This document shows, one piece after another, positions 53,844-63,468 of a DNA stretch of 64,000 nt. The first letter of the stretch is position 1. Each line of letters opens with the position of its first letter. This stretch comes from Eubacterium sp. 14-2 (GTDB lineage Bacteria > Bacillota > Clostridia > Lachnospirales > Lachnospiraceae). The notes below the pieces were generated by a model. That model did no database searches. It saw only the letters and a program-made list of their open reading frames with translations, and had not been told where the DNA came from. Where the stretch lies: NCBI RefSeq assembly GCF_000403845.2, contig NZ_KE159567.1, forward strand, positions 281,457 through 345,456. Direction: 5' to 3'. Both the position numbers and the translations under genes were made by a program.

Positions 53844-56800
53844 AACACTGCGGATTGAAGAGTCCGGAGAGGCCCGGAATGAAACGGAACCAGTTCTCAC
53901 AGGCAGTATCCGTAATTTTACAAAGGTGAAAACTGCTGCAGAGCAGGCAGGAACTGCATCCCAGGAAGCCGGGGATCAGGTATCGAAGTTTGACCGTTCT
54001 GCAGAGAAGGTTCAGAAAACTCTGTCCGGCTGGATGAAGGAAAAATATGAGGTGGCGCTGAAGGCTGCGGACTTTGTGACAGCTCCGGTAAAGGGAATCC
54101 TGAATCTTCTGAAAGATCCGGTACTCCAGGCAGGTGAGGTACTGGGTGTCAGTTTTGGACTGGCAGACACCATGGATGCCTTCCGTGGTTTTGAAGCTGC
54201 CATGTCCCAGGTGGAAGTGATCAGCGGTGCTGCTGCTTCCGACATGGGCAGGCTTACAGATAAGGCCAGGGAGCTGGGGGCAACAACAAAGTTTACTGCG
54301 GCAGAATCAGCAGAAGCCCTTCATTCTATGGCCATGGCCGGATGGGAAGCGGGGGACATGCTGGACGCCATGGAAGGAATTTTCAGCCTTGCGGCAGCGT
54401 CCGGGACAGATCTTGCGCAGGCTTCTGACCTTGTGGCGGATGTCCTGTCTGATTTTGGGATGAAAGCCGATGAGGCAGGGCATTTTGCCGATGTGCTGGC
54501 GGCGGCGTCCTCAAAATCCGGTACAAATGTTGCCCTGCTGACGGAGACCTTTAAAGCTGCCGGCGCCATGGCCGGTATGCTGGGTTACTCTATTGAGGAC
54601 GTGGCTCTTGCCGCCGGGCTGATGGCCGGCGCCCAAAGCAGCGGCAGCCAGTCCGGCGCCGCCCTGAATTCTGTCTTTACCAGGCTTTCCACCAATGTCA
54701 ATGGCGCGGCAGACGCTCTGAATGACCTTGGGATTGCATATTTTAATACGGACGGGTCAGCCAGGGCATTTGGAAATATTATACAGGAACTTCGTGATGC
54801 TACCGCAGATTATACCGATGAACAGAAAGCAAATCTTGCGAATACGGTGGCCGGCGCCGATGCCCAGAAGGAATTTCTGGCAATCCTGGACGCCACTGCA
54901 GAAGATTATGAGAAATTGTCGTCGGCTGTCAACAATGCGGATGGTGCAGTCGGCGAGGCGGCAGAAAGCATGATGGATAACCTGGATGGGTCCATTACGC
55001 TCCTTCAGGGGGCGGTGGATAACGTGAAACTGTCTTTTGGGGAAAGGTTTGCACCTTATTTCCGGGGAATTGCGGAATGGCTGACAGATGCCATGCCCAT
55101 GGTGGAGGAAGCGCTGGAGAGCCTGATGGATTTTGTGGACAGGCATGTGGATACCGCCCGGCGTAAACTGGATGATCTTGTAAATTCTGAGCGGTGGCAG
55201 GATACAGATTTTTTTGGAAAAGTGGAAATTCTGTGGGATGGTATTATCGCAGAGCCTTTTGGAAAATGGTGGAACAGTACCGGGAAAGCGAAGATTGCGG
55301 AGATTATCGGAGATATTGGCTCCGGTTTGGGAGCCGGTTTGGGAATGGGAATCATAACGTTACCTGGCATTGATGTATCCGGCATCCTGGATGAAGGAGC
55401 CAGCATTGGGGCTTCTTTTGCCAGGGGATTCTCAGAAGGGTTTGATGTAAGCGCCATTACCTCGAAGCTGGGAAAGGTATTTCAGAACCTGTTTGCCAGT
55501 GCAGGAAAATTGCTGCCAGGCGGTGAGTCTGCGGATCTGTCTTCCCTCCTTTCTGCCGCCTTGCTGATGAAGCTGGCCCGGCCGGTAATGGGCATGGGAA
55601 AGGCATTGCTGGGAAGTTCTGTTGGACAGTCGTTAGTCACTTCCCTGACAGGGGCAACTGGAAATGCAATGGTCAGAGGTTCGGGGCTTCTGGGGATGCT
55701 GGCCAATGTTGGGTATGGACTGTCAGGAGGAAGCAGCACAGCGGGGATGTATTTTGGTAATATGGCAGGCGCAATGTCCGGCAGTTCCGCTGCGCTTCTT
55801 GGTGCAGGCGCCACAGCAGGAGGGATTGCAGCAGGTGCGGCGATTATCAGCGGAGGCATTGATTTTTATAAGGCTTTAAAATCTGAGGACGAAGAAGAAG
55901 CGGCGGCATACGGAGAATCCGGTGCCTGGAAAATAACGGGAGTCGGAACCGGCGCCCTGGCAGGAGCGTCCATTGGGGCTATGTTCGGTGGAGTTATGGC
56001 GGTGCCTGGCGCGTTAATCGGAGCAGGCATCGGCGGCATTGCCGGCTGGATAAAAGGCAACAAAGTCAAAGAGGAATATCAGGAACATGTGGAAGAAATG
56101 GAGCAGCAGGCCCAAAAGGCCCGGAAAGTCTTTGAAGCCACCGGCCTTGACATTAAAAATGTGACATTCCGGGAAAAGGAGCTTCAGAAAGCCATAGAGG
56201 ACACAGAGGTTACCACAGAGCAGTTTGCACAGTATTTTCAGGAGTCCTGCGCAGAGGTTATGAAAAATGCTTTCGGGGATTTGAAGCTGTCCTTAATGGA
56301 AGTAAAAGAACTGGCAAAAACCCTTACCTTTGGCAGTATGGCCGAAGGAATGGAACAATTTGGCGCTGCAGCAGAAGCCGCAGAGGAATCCTTTGCTTTT
56401 CTGGAACATGCAAAATCTGTTCTTGCAAAACAGAACTGGAATGCCAGCCTGGGGCTGGAACTGTCTGTGGAAGATCAGGAAGATTATCAGGCAGCCATTG
56501 ACAGCTTTGTTGCTTCTGCCAGGAGTTATCTGAAAGACAGCCATTATGAAGCAGTCAATGCTTTGGGGCTTCTGACCGGAGGGGCTGATACCACAGGGGT
56601 GGATGCCATGTACACAGGCTATGAGGCACAGGTGGATGAACTGCAGGAGGAGCTGCGGCGAGTTTTTTCAGAATCTCTGGGAGACGGCGTTATTTCCACC
56701 AGGGATAAAATTACCGTAAAAATTGATGGTATGGAAATGGAAATGAGTGAAGCAGATGCCATTACGGAACTCCAGGGGCAGATTGCAGGTATCACAGACA

Positions 56801-58134
56801 AGGTATCTCAGGCAGAAGAAAATGCAGGATTAGAAAGTCTGAAAATCAAGTATGAAGGGGCTGCCCTGAGTATAGATTCTTTTACTCAGCTCCAGACGGA
56901 ACTGCAGGCCAGTACGGCCCAGTTCCAGCAGAGCTACGATGATGCTTTGGAAGTGTCTTTAAAAAACCTTGACCAGGCACAGCAGGAAGGGACAATTGAC
57001 CAGGAAGAATATGACAGTCTCTACTCGCAGATAAAAGAAGGGTATAACAGCCAGATAGAAGCGCTGACAGCACGGGTGGAAGAGTTTCAGCTTGACGCCA
57101 TTGTGTCAGCATATTCGGACAAACTGGACGGGATACTGCCAGATATGGAAGGAAACATGACAGAGAAGCTGACTCAGGTTATGGAACAGGCGCTGGCGGC
57201 GGAACCGGATGTTTCCGCCTGGGGTAACGATTTTATTACTGACATGTTTAATCTGGAAGGACTGGAAGGGGAAGTACAGCAGAATCTGATACAGCTGTTA
57301 AAAATGACTGCAGCTACGATTCCAACGAGCTACACCACTGCACTGCATGAGAATCTGCTTAACACTGACCTGCTCAGTGAAGCCGGGACCGCATATGGGG
57401 CTGCAATGAACACAGGATTAAAAGAAGAAATTCTGGCAGGAGGCCCGCAGCTTCGCAGTTCCGCGGAACGTGCAGTGCAGAGCGCGTTCCGTACACCGTT
57501 CGATGTAACAGCCGAGGTCAATATCAGGCCAGAATTTAAACTGCCGCCAGTAATCACGCGCTTTCTTGAATCATCTTTTCAGGAAAGAGGGAGTGGTTCC
57601 GGAAGTGGAAGCGGCAGCGGAAGTGGCAGAGGAAGCGGAAGCGCAGACGCAGGCGGAGGGGAAGAGCCGACAAATCCTGGGGGCGGAAATAATGTTACCC
57701 CCGGTCCAAATCCTGCAAGGCTGTCAGGAGGTGACCATAGAACATCAGGCGCCCCCGGCGGTTCGGGTTACGGAAGCAATGGTCTGGAACTGTATGGACA
57801 GGACAGACAGAGCTCTGGCATCAGTTCTTATACAGGCAGTGGTTTTACAGGGTATGACATACCGGTTCCGGACGGAAGTTCAGAAGATACGCAAGAGATA
57901 TGGGACAGCAGAGAAGGTGTTCCTGAAGAACAGAGCAGTGCAGCAGGGGTTCAGGTGTCTGTGGATATTGCCATGTCTCCGGAATTTCACATCTCCGGTG
58001 CAGAAGGGCAGAAAGAAGGGGATATGTTACAGAGCATTCGGCAGCATTTGCGGGAACTGGCAGATGAAGTCGGTGGAGAGATTGCAGAGAGGCTGTCAGA
58101 AGTATTTGGAAACATGCCTCTGAAAGGACAGTGA
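53836..58134 (+). CDS. Tail tape measure protein (TP901 type)
   Basis: 1432 residues from ATG 53836 (AAAGGAG upstream; GTG 53827 is an in-frame alternative). Residues about 110-400 match the TP901 tape measure core: AMSQVEVISGAAASDMGRLT, ATTKFTAAESAEALHSMAMA, LGYSIEDVALAAGLMAGAQS. Hydrophobic Gly/Ala-rich segments occur in the middle (about 600-740), then coiled coils (750-1100). Near 1253-1275 is a pure Gly-Ser repeat with one Arg, then Gly/Pro-rich linkers. Its length sets tail length. Same strand and order as PBSX xkdO. Confidence 0.92.
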   Translation: MAETLRIEESGEARNETEPVLTGSIRNFTKVKTAAEQAGTASQEAGDQVSKFDRSAEKVQKTLSGWMKEKYEVALKAADFVTAPVKGILNLLKDPVLQAGEVLGVSFGLADTMDAFRGFEAAMSQVEVISGAAASDMGRLTDKARELGATTKFTAAESAEALHSMAMAGWEAGDMLDAMEGIFSLAAASGTDLAQASDLVADVLSDFGMKADEAGHFADVLAAASSKSGTNVALLTETFKAAGAMAGMLGYSIEDVALAAGLMAGAQSSGSQSGAALNSVFTRLSTNVNGAADALNDLGIAYFNTDGSARAFGNIIQELRDATADYTDEQKANLANTVAGADAQKEFLAILDATAEDYEKLSSAVNNADGAVGEAAESMMDNLDGSITLLQGAVDNVKLSFGERFAPYFRGIAEWLTDAMPMVEEALESLMDFVDRHVDTARRKLDDLVNSERWQDTDFFGKVEILWDGIIAEPFGKWWNSTGKAKIAEIIGDIGSGLGAGLGMGIITLPGIDVSGILDEGASIGASFARGFSEGFDVSAITSKLGKVFQNLFASAGKLLPGGESADLSSLLSAALLMKLARPVMGMGKALLGSSVGQSLVTSLTGATGNAMVRGSGLLGMLANVGYGLSGGSSTAGMYFGNMAGAMSGSSAALLGAGATAGGIAAGAAIISGGIDFYKALKSEDEEEAAAYGESGAWKITGVGTGALAGASIGAMFGGVMAVPGALIGAGIGGIAGWIKGNKVKEEYQEHVEEMEQQAQKARKVFEATGLDIKNVTFREKELQKAIEDTEVTTEQFAQYFQESCAEVMKNAFGDLKLSLMEVKELAKTLTFGSMAEGMEQFGAAAEAAEESFAFLEHAKSVLAKQNWNASLGLELSVEDQEDYQAAIDSFVASARSYLKDSHYEAVNALGLLTGGADTTGVDAMYTGYEAQVDELQEELRRVFSESLGDGVISTRDKITVKIDGMEMEMSEADAITELQGQIAGITDKVSQAEENAGLESLKIKYEGAALSIDSFTQLQTELQASTAQFQQSYDDALEVSLKNLDQAQQEGTIDQEEYDSLYSQIKEGYNSQIEALTARVEEFQLDAIVSAYSDKLDGILPDMEGNMTEKLTQVMEQALAAEPDVSAWGNDFITDMFNLEGLEGEVQQNLIQLLKMTAATIPTSYTTALHENLLNTDLLSEAGTAYGAAMNTGLKEEILAGGPQLRSSAERAVQSAFRTPFDVTAEVNIRPEFKLPPVITRFLESSFQERGSGSGSGSGSGSGRGSGSADAGGGEEPTNPGGGNNVTPGPNPARLSGGDHRTSGAPGGSGYGSNGLELYGQDRQSSGISSYTGSGFTGYDIPVPDGSSEDTQEIWDSREGVPEEQSSAAGVQVSVDIAMSPEFHISGAEGQKEGDMLQSIRQHLRELADEVGGEIAERLSEVFGNMPLKGQ

Positions 58135-58139
58135 TATGA

Positions 58140-58931
58140 GTGGGAAGTGAGCAGAATGTGGGCAGAAAGGAGAAACAGAATAATGTTTCTCCGCTGTCAG
58201 AAAAAGTTCCGGCCAGGAAAAAGGCCAGCGGTATCAGTATCAAACTGGTTACCGTTGGAAAGAAAAAGAAAAAATTCACCTTCCCGTCCCTGCCGGAAAA
58301 GATTACATGCAAAAGTGCGGCCAAATACCAGAGCTTTGATACCCTGTCTAAAGGCACCGTAAAGGTGCCGGCGGGCACGGAAGCCAGGGAAATTTCATGG
58401 GAAGGGGAGTTTTTCGGAAAGAAAAAGAAAAAAGAAGCCATTGTAAAAAAGTCTGCCTGGAAAAAACCTTCGGACTGTGTGAAAACACTGGAAAATTACA
58501 TGAAAAAGGGAACCGTCCTGAACCTGATTGTTACGGGAACCTTTATTAACATGGATGTAACCATTTCTTCTTTTCAGGCGGTGGCTTATGGTGCTTACGG
58601 AAACATCCGCTACACCATATCTTTTGTGGAAAAAAAGCCTCTGAAAATATACACCGTGAAAGAAAAGAAAAAAAAGTCTCCGGCCAAAAAGACCAGGACC
58701 AGAAATGAGGCAGAACAGGTGCAGGAAACAGCAGATACTTCTTATGTGGTGAAAAGCGGCGACAATCTCTGGAAGATTGCCCAGGCCTGTTACGGGTCAG
58801 GGGCTCAGTGGACCAGGATTTATGATGCGAATGCGGGAACCATTGAAGCGGCTGCAAGACAGCACGGGAGGGCAGATTCCGATCACGGGCACTGGATTTA
58901 TCCTGGGACGGTTCTTACAATTCCGATATAA
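58140..58931 (+). CDS. LysM tail protein (XkdP-like)
   Basis: 263 residues from GTG 58140; the closer ATG 58136 is out of frame and stops after four codons. N-terminal part is Lys-rich with FTFPSLPEKITCKSAAKYQS, then YMKKGTVLNLIVTGTFINMD and YGAYGNIRYTISFVEKKPL. A LysM domain occupies about 211-263 (YVVKSGDNLWKIAQACYGSG). It corresponds to PBSX XkdP at the tail tip, where LysM may bind peptidoglycan. Several runs of A in Lys codons could slip. No strong ribosome binding site, so coupled translation is likely. Confidence 0.85.
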   Translation: MGSEQNVGRKEKQNNVSPLSEKVPARKKASGISIKLVTVGKKKKKFTFPSLPEKITCKSAAKYQSFDTLSKGTVKVPAGTEAREISWEGEFFGKKKKKEAIVKKSAWKKPSDCVKTLENYMKKGTVLNLIVTGTFINMDVTISSFQAVAYGAYGNIRYTISFVEKKPLKIYTVKEKKKKSPAKKTRTRNEAEQVQETADTSYVVKSGDNLWKIAQACYGSGAQWTRIYDANAGTIEAAARQHGRADSDHGHWIYPGTVLTIPI

Positions 58932-58942
58932 GGAGGCAGAAA

Positions 58943-60187
58943 ATGATTAATCTTGCAAATATACAGTATCATGTGGTGGCGGTGGACGAAGAGGGGAAAC
59001 GCTATAAAATCCAGGATTATATCGAGAATCTTGGGTGGGAAGAAAATGAAAAGGAGCTTTCTGCCCGGCTGTCTTTTACTGTTCGGAATGATAAAACATC
59101 AAAAGGATATCTGTCGGGCATTCTAAAGCCTGGCTGCCTGATCCTGGTATCTTCCACGGATGGCGGTTCCCTGAATCAGGAGGTCATAAGGGGGTATGTG
59201 AACACCTGGAATCCATTTTTGCAAAACAGCGGAAGGGAACTGAAATGTGTCTGCTATGACGAACTTTACAGTCTGCAGAAGAGCCAGGAAAACCTCTATT
59301 TCCCTTCCGGTACCGGCACGAAGTCGGCGGTTACGGGAATCCTGAATGCCTGGAAACTGCCGCTGAGGAAGTATGAAGGGCCTGACGTTGCCCATGGAAA
59401 ACTGAAATTCAATAACCGGTACCTTTCGGATATTCTGCTGGAACTGCTGGACGACGCCGTGAAAAAAGGCGGGGAAAAGTGTATTCTGCGGGCTGCAGAA
59501 GGAAAGGCGGAAATCGTTTTGCGGGGCAGTAATAAAAATGTATATATTTTCAGGGCGGATAATATAAAAGCAGTCAGCGAGAGCCAGAACATTGACAATC
59601 TGGTAACCCGCGTGACCGTGACAGGACAGGCGGATGATGAAGGAAAGAGCAGTGTGGAGGCAACGCTGGACGGTTTCACAAAGTATGGAATCCGTCAGAG
59701 GATATATGTCAGGAGTTCCGATGAAACACCGGAGGCGGCAAAATCTGCCGCTCAGGAAATTTTAAATGAAGAAGGAACCATAAAAAAAGAAATTTCCCTG
59801 CAGGGCCCGGATGTTCCCGTAATCCGAAAAGGAGACAGGATAGAGCTTGAGGCGGGGCTGACAAAAGGAAGTTTTTATGTGAAAAGTGTCCGGCATGATG
59901 CGGATGCCTGCAGCATGTCCGTGAATCTGGAAAAAACGGAGCGGGAAAAAGTAAAACAGGAAACGTCGGAAACAAATAAGGACCATAATGTGGGAGACAT
60001 TGTGAATTTCCATGGAGGGACCCACTATATTTCTTCCTATCCAGGAGGCAGAGGCTATTCTGCAGGTGCAGGGCCGGCGAAAATTACAAAAAAGAACGGT
60101 TCCGGACAGGCACATCCATGGCACCTGATTCATGCGGACAGTACCAGCAACGTATATGGGTGGGTGGATGACGGAACCTTTGACTGA
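58943..60187 (+). CDS. Baseplate hub protein (XkdQ-like)
   Basis: 414 residues with GGAGG upstream. N-terminal two-thirds follow the XkdQ/gpD hub fold: IENLGWEENEKELSARLSFT, GRELKCVCYDELYSLQKSQE, FNNRYLSDILLELLDDAVKK. The C-terminal 70 residues form a separate SH3-like domain (GDIVNFHGGTHYISSYPGGR, HPWHLIHADSTSNVYGWVDD) that could bind cell wall. The hub holds the spike at the tube end. Confidence 0.88.
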   Translation: MINLANIQYHVVAVDEEGKRYKIQDYIENLGWEENEKELSARLSFTVRNDKTSKGYLSGILKPGCLILVSSTDGGSLNQEVIRGYVNTWNPFLQNSGRELKCVCYDELYSLQKSQENLYFPSGTGTKSAVTGILNAWKLPLRKYEGPDVAHGKLKFNNRYLSDILLELLDDAVKKGGEKCILRAAEGKAEIVLRGSNKNVYIFRADNIKAVSESQNIDNLVTRVTVTGQADDEGKSSVEATLDGFTKYGIRQRIYVRSSDETPEAAKSAAQEILNEEGTIKKEISLQGPDVPVIRKGDRIELEAGLTKGSFYVKSVRHDADACSMSVNLEKTEREKVKQETSETNKDHNVGDIVNFHGGTHYISSYPGGRGYSAGAGPAKITKKNGSGQAHPWHLIHADSTSNVYGWVDDGTFD

Positions 60188-60238
60188 AAGAAAGGACATG
60201 GTCCGTGAAAGGCATCCGGACAGAGAAAGGAGGAAAGA

Positions 60239-60505
60239 ATGGCATTTGAAGGAAATTCAGGAATCAGCAGACTGGCAGCTGTGATTGCGGGAAGAATGCG
60301 GGAGGAATGCAGCGCTCCCCTGTCGGTGGATTTTGGAGAAGTGCAGGAAGACGGAAGCCTTGTAACCAATACATTTCCGGTTCCGATACCAGGGGGAGAA
60401 TATTCTGTGCTGGGATATCTTTCCTCCGTCAGTCCGGGGAGCAGAGTGCTGGTGGCGTGGGTTGCCAGCGAGGCGGTGGTTCTTAGGACGGTGAAACGTT
60501 CCTGA
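60239..60505 (+). CDS. Baseplate protein (XkdR/DUF2577-like)
   Basis: 88 residues: GISRLAAVIAGRMREECSAP, LSVDFGEVQEDGSLVTNTFP, VLGYLSSVSPGSRVLVAWV. An OB-fold-like small protein following the hub gene, as XkdR does in PBSX. AAAGGAGG upstream. Confidence 0.8.
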   Translation: MAFEGNSGISRLAAVIAGRMREECSAPLSVDFGEVQEDGSLVTNTFPVPIPGGEYSVLGYLSSVSPGSRVLVAWVASEAVVLRTVKRS

Positions 60506-60530
60506 TTCCGTTGTGGAAGGAGGTGAGCAG

Positions 60531-60968
60531 ATGGCAGGAACTTTATTTCCGGTATTTGAAGTTCCGGAATTTAAAGAGGACAGTTCAGAGTATGATGTTC
60601 AGTATAAAAGAAGTGCGAAATGGGATGTGCAGTCCGGGGATTTTGTCAGAGACGGGGCGAACCGCGTGGCGGAGTGCAGCGGCCGGGAAGCATTTATGAT
60701 CTGGTGTTATAAGACTGCACAGACAGAACGGTATGCCTGTCTGGCTTATCCTCCTGAGATTGGCGTGGAAATGGAAGTCGCCATGGAGGATGATGACGAG
60801 ATGACCGTGGAGTCCATGGTGGAGCGGACCATTACAGATGCGCTTCTTGTAAATCCCAGGACAGAAGCTGTCCAGGATTTTGAATTTTCCTGGAACGGGG
60901 ATGAAATGCACTGCAGGTTCCAGGTAAAAGGAGCAGACTGGGAGGAACTGATAACGATTACCATATAA
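60531..60968 (+). CDS. Baseplate wedge protein (XkdS/DUF2634-like)
   Basis: 145 residues from ATG 60531 with AAGGAGGTGAGC; an ATG six codons earlier in frame lies before that site. KWDVQSGDFVRDGANRVAEC, AFMIWCYKTAQTERYACLAY and VERTITDALLVNPRTEAVQD match DUF2634, a gp25-like wedge component. The MITE begins one base after its stop codon. Confidence 0.85.
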   Translation: MAGTLFPVFEVPEFKEDSSEYDVQYKRSAKWDVQSGDFVRDGANRVAECSGREAFMIWCYKTAQTERYACLAYPPEIGVEMEVAMEDDDEMTVESMVERTITDALLVNPRTEAVQDFEFSWNGDEMHCRFQVKGADWEELITITI

Positions 60969-61087
60969 GATTAGGGTGTCAAAAGGGTGCGCCGCACCCG
61001 CTCATAGCATATATTGATGTGCAAATACATTTGCAATAGCAATATATGCTATGAGCGTAGCACCAAAGGTGCTTTTGACATCCTAAT
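60969..61087. mobile_element. MITE with 8-bp target duplication
   Basis: 119-bp near-palindrome. Outer arms GATTAGGGTGTCAAAAG / CTTTTGACATCCTAAT, and a perfect 17-bp inner stem GCTCATAGCATATATTG (61000-61016) / CAATATATGCTATGAGC (61040-61056). CCATATAA directly precedes (60961-60968) and follows (61088-61095) the element. No coding capacity. Placed exactly after the XkdS-like stop codon, so the tail operon is not broken, though the hairpin might lower read-through into the J protein gene. Confidence 0.75.
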
Positions 61088-61115
61088 CCATATAAAAAAG
61101 CAAGGAGGCGACAGA

Positions 61116-62243
61116 ATGCAGCCGGATTTTACAGCGCCGGATTTTATGGATAACAGTTCGGCAGAAGAAATTCATGAAAGGATGATGGAGAACCTGCCGG
61201 ATGACATTGATGATATGCCGGGAGGATTCCCCTTTGATTTTACCATGCCGGCAGCCCTGGAAAAGGCGGAACTTCTTCAGTACCACCTGACAAGGGCGCT
61301 GATGGTGGCTTTTCCCCAGTATGCCTGGGATGAATGGCTGGATATGCATGGAAAACAGGTTCATCTGGCCAGACATGAGGCAGGAAAGGCTTCCGGAAAG
61401 ATATGTATTACCGGCCTGGCCGGCACGGAAATTGCCGAAGGTACGGTGTTTTGCACGCCGGCAACGGAATCCGGACCTTCTCTGGAGTTTGGTACAGACG
61501 AAAGGTGTATCATCGGAGAGGAGGGAAAAGCGGAAGTGGGAATTACCGCTCTGGAACCGGGAACCATGTACAATGTGAAAGCAAACGCTGTTTCCATTAT
61601 GGCAAAGCCGGTAAAGGGGATTACAGAGGCCGGCAACCCGGAGCCGATACAGGGCGGGACAGACCGGGAGAATAACGACGATTATTACGACAGGATTGCA
61701 GCGGAATATGAAAACAGCAGGACGTACCTTGGAAATGACGGGGACTATATCCGATGGGCGAAGGAAGCCGGAGCAGGAGCATGTATTGTGGTATCAGCTT
61801 CTCACGGACCGGGAACGGTAAAGCTGGTGCTTGTGGACACAGAAGGACATCCGGCTTCTGAACATCTGGTGAAGAAAGTATATGACTACATTGTATCACC
61901 GGATGACAGAGAAAAAAGGCTGCTTCCAACTGCCTGTGCAGAACTGGAATGCGTGTCTGCTTCAACCGTACCGGTTTCTTATGTGTGTACCGGAATAGAG
62001 CATGACCATACCACAGATATGGAGCAGATTCAGAAAGAATTTTCTGAAGCAGTCAGACAGGTCTACACAGAGGCAAAGCAGGAAGGCGTTCTTCGGTATA
62101 ACGATGTCCGTCCTCTGCTCAGCGCTGTTCACGGCGTAGAGGATTTTGACACCTTTCTTATGAACGGAGCTATGGAAAATATCCGAATACAGGATGAAGA
62201 ATACCCGGAAACCGGCACAGTTGAATTTCGTCAGGAGGTGTGA
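61116..62243 (+). CDS. Baseplate J-like protein (XkdT-like)
   Basis: 375 residues from ATG 61116 with CAAGGAGG; the frame extends upstream only through the MITE. N-terminal ALMVAFPQYAWDEWLDMHGK then QVHLARHEAGKASGKI, central TGLAGTEIAEGTVFCTPATE and GITEAGNPEPIQGGTDRENN, C-terminal RPLLSAVHGVEDFDTFLMNG. These are signatures of the baseplate J/gp47 family that connects hub and fibres. Confidence 0.9.
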   Translation: MQPDFTAPDFMDNSSAEEIHERMMENLPDDIDDMPGGFPFDFTMPAALEKAELLQYHLTRALMVAFPQYAWDEWLDMHGKQVHLARHEAGKASGKICITGLAGTEIAEGTVFCTPATESGPSLEFGTDERCIIGEEGKAEVGITALEPGTMYNVKANAVSIMAKPVKGITEAGNPEPIQGGTDRENNDDYYDRIAAEYENSRTYLGNDGDYIRWAKEAGAGACIVVSASHGPGTVKLVLVDTEGHPASEHLVKKVYDYIVSPDDREKRLLPTACAELECVSASTVPVSYVCTGIEHDHTTDMEQIQKEFSEAVRQVYTEAKQEGVLRYNDVRPLLSAVHGVEDFDTFLMNGAMENIRIQDEEYPETGTVEFRQEV

Positions 62244-62246
62244 GAC

Positions 62247-63056
62247 ATGTCAGAACATGAACCGGGCGGCTTTCCCACCAGTGAAAGCGCCAGAAGGCAG
62301 CTTTCTTATGTGACGGAAGGGTTTTACGATAATTCCTATGTTGGAAAATGGCTGTTTCAGGTAATGGGACTGGAATATGACGATGCCAGAAAGATTCTGG
62401 AAGAACTGCCCCGGCAGTTTTTTCCGGAAACAGCCACATGGGGGCTGATGTATCATGAGATAAAGTGGGGGCTTCCCGTCAGGGAACATCTTTCTTATGA
62501 GGAACGACGGAAAATGATTTATCAGATAAGAGATTTTAAGGCGCCCATGACGCCGCATCGGATGGAAACTTATTTCACCAGTGTACTGGATTTTCAGGTT
62601 CATGTGTCAGACATCCATGATGCCGGGAAATATGGCTTTTGTCCGGAACATCCGAATATTTTCCGGGTGGATTTCACCGGAGATGGAACGCTGGATGCAA
62701 AAAAGGTGAAGTCCATGCTGGACAGCCTGAAACAGTCACACACAGTTTATATCATAAATGACAGAGTCGTGATTGAACTGGATAACCGGGAGATGGAGAA
62801 ATTTGCCCTGCCCGGAATGAAAATAAAACTGTCCTGTCCCTTCTGGGAAAAAGATACAGTGGATGGCAGCATGTTTCTGAACCGGATTCTGCAGAAACTT
62901 CACATGAGAATCCGGCAGGGAGCAGCAGTGGCAGAAAACCGGGAAAAGGCAGAGGCTTCTGTTGTTTTCCGGAAAAACCAGTGGTATCTGGATGGAACAT
63001 ACAGAATGGACGGGGCCAAAGAAATAAATGCAGAGATTACAGAGGAGGTATTGTAG
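62247..63056 (+). CDS. Tail protein XkdU-like (DUF2313)
   Basis: 269 residues; start 3 bases after the J gene stop. SARRQLSYVTEGFYDNSYVG, LPRQFFPETATWGLMYHEIK and SYEERRKMIYQIRDFKAPMT resemble XkdU/YmfQ proteins, which occupy the place of P2 tail protein I. The C-terminal 90 residues look like an added fibre-attachment segment. Confidence 0.82.
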   Translation: MSEHEPGGFPTSESARRQLSYVTEGFYDNSYVGKWLFQVMGLEYDDARKILEELPRQFFPETATWGLMYHEIKWGLPVREHLSYEERRKMIYQIRDFKAPMTPHRMETYFTSVLDFQVHVSDIHDAGKYGFCPEHPNIFRVDFTGDGTLDAKKVKSMLDSLKQSHTVYIINDRVVIELDNREMEKFALPGMKIKLSCPFWEKDTVDGSMFLNRILQKLHMRIRQGAAVAENREKAEASVVFRKNQWYLDGTYRMDGAKEINAEITEEVL

Positions 63057-63058
63057 CT

Positions 63059-63457
63059 ATGACAGATTATGCAAATCATACAGAAGCAGTGGTAACCCTG
63101 CTGGCACGCACAAAAATGATGAAAGCGAGGGCGGGGATTTTGCCCCTTCCGAAAATCACAGGGATTGCTTTCGGGGATGGCGGAACGGACAGTGACAGCC
63201 AGGTTCTGACGCCCGATGGGAGCCAGACAGAACTGAATCATGAGTTGCTCCGGAAACCAATAGACCGGTACACAGTTCTTTCTGATACGAAATGCAGATA
63301 TGAATGTACACTGGAAAAGGGAGAACTTACCGGAGCATACATCAGTGAGGCAGCCCTTTATGATGAAGAAGGAGACCTGGTTGCTATCAAGAATTTTCTT
63401 CCCAAGGGGAAAGACAGTGACCTGGAAATGACAATACAGATGGATGATGAATTTTAG
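63059..63457 (+). CDS. Phage tail-collar fibre-like N-terminal protein
   Basis: 132 residues from ATG 63059 (GGAGG upstream, 2 bases after the previous stop). ILPLPKITGIAFGDGGTDSD, LLRKPIDRYTVLSDTKCRYE, GAYISEAALYDEEGDLVAIK fit the N-terminal collar-domain of tail fibres, here as a separate short protein. It probably links the fibre of the next gene to the baseplate. Confidence 0.8.
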   Translation: MTDYANHTEAVVTLLARTKMMKARAGILPLPKITGIAFGDGGTDSDSQVLTPDGSQTELNHELLRKPIDRYTVLSDTKCRYECTLEKGELTGAYISEAALYDEEGDLVAIKNFLPKGKDSDLEMTIQMDDEF

Positions 63458-63468
63458 GAGGGAATGGT

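Noticed and set aside
57566..58123. 185-codon frame overlapping the tape measure gene
   Set aside because: Generated by the Gly-Ser repeat in another frame; no start signal, and the tape measure frame is continuous.
57845..58441. 198-codon minus-strand frame opposite the tape measure/XkdP junction
   Set aside because: Phe-rich complement of Lys-rich coding sequence with no ribosome binding site.
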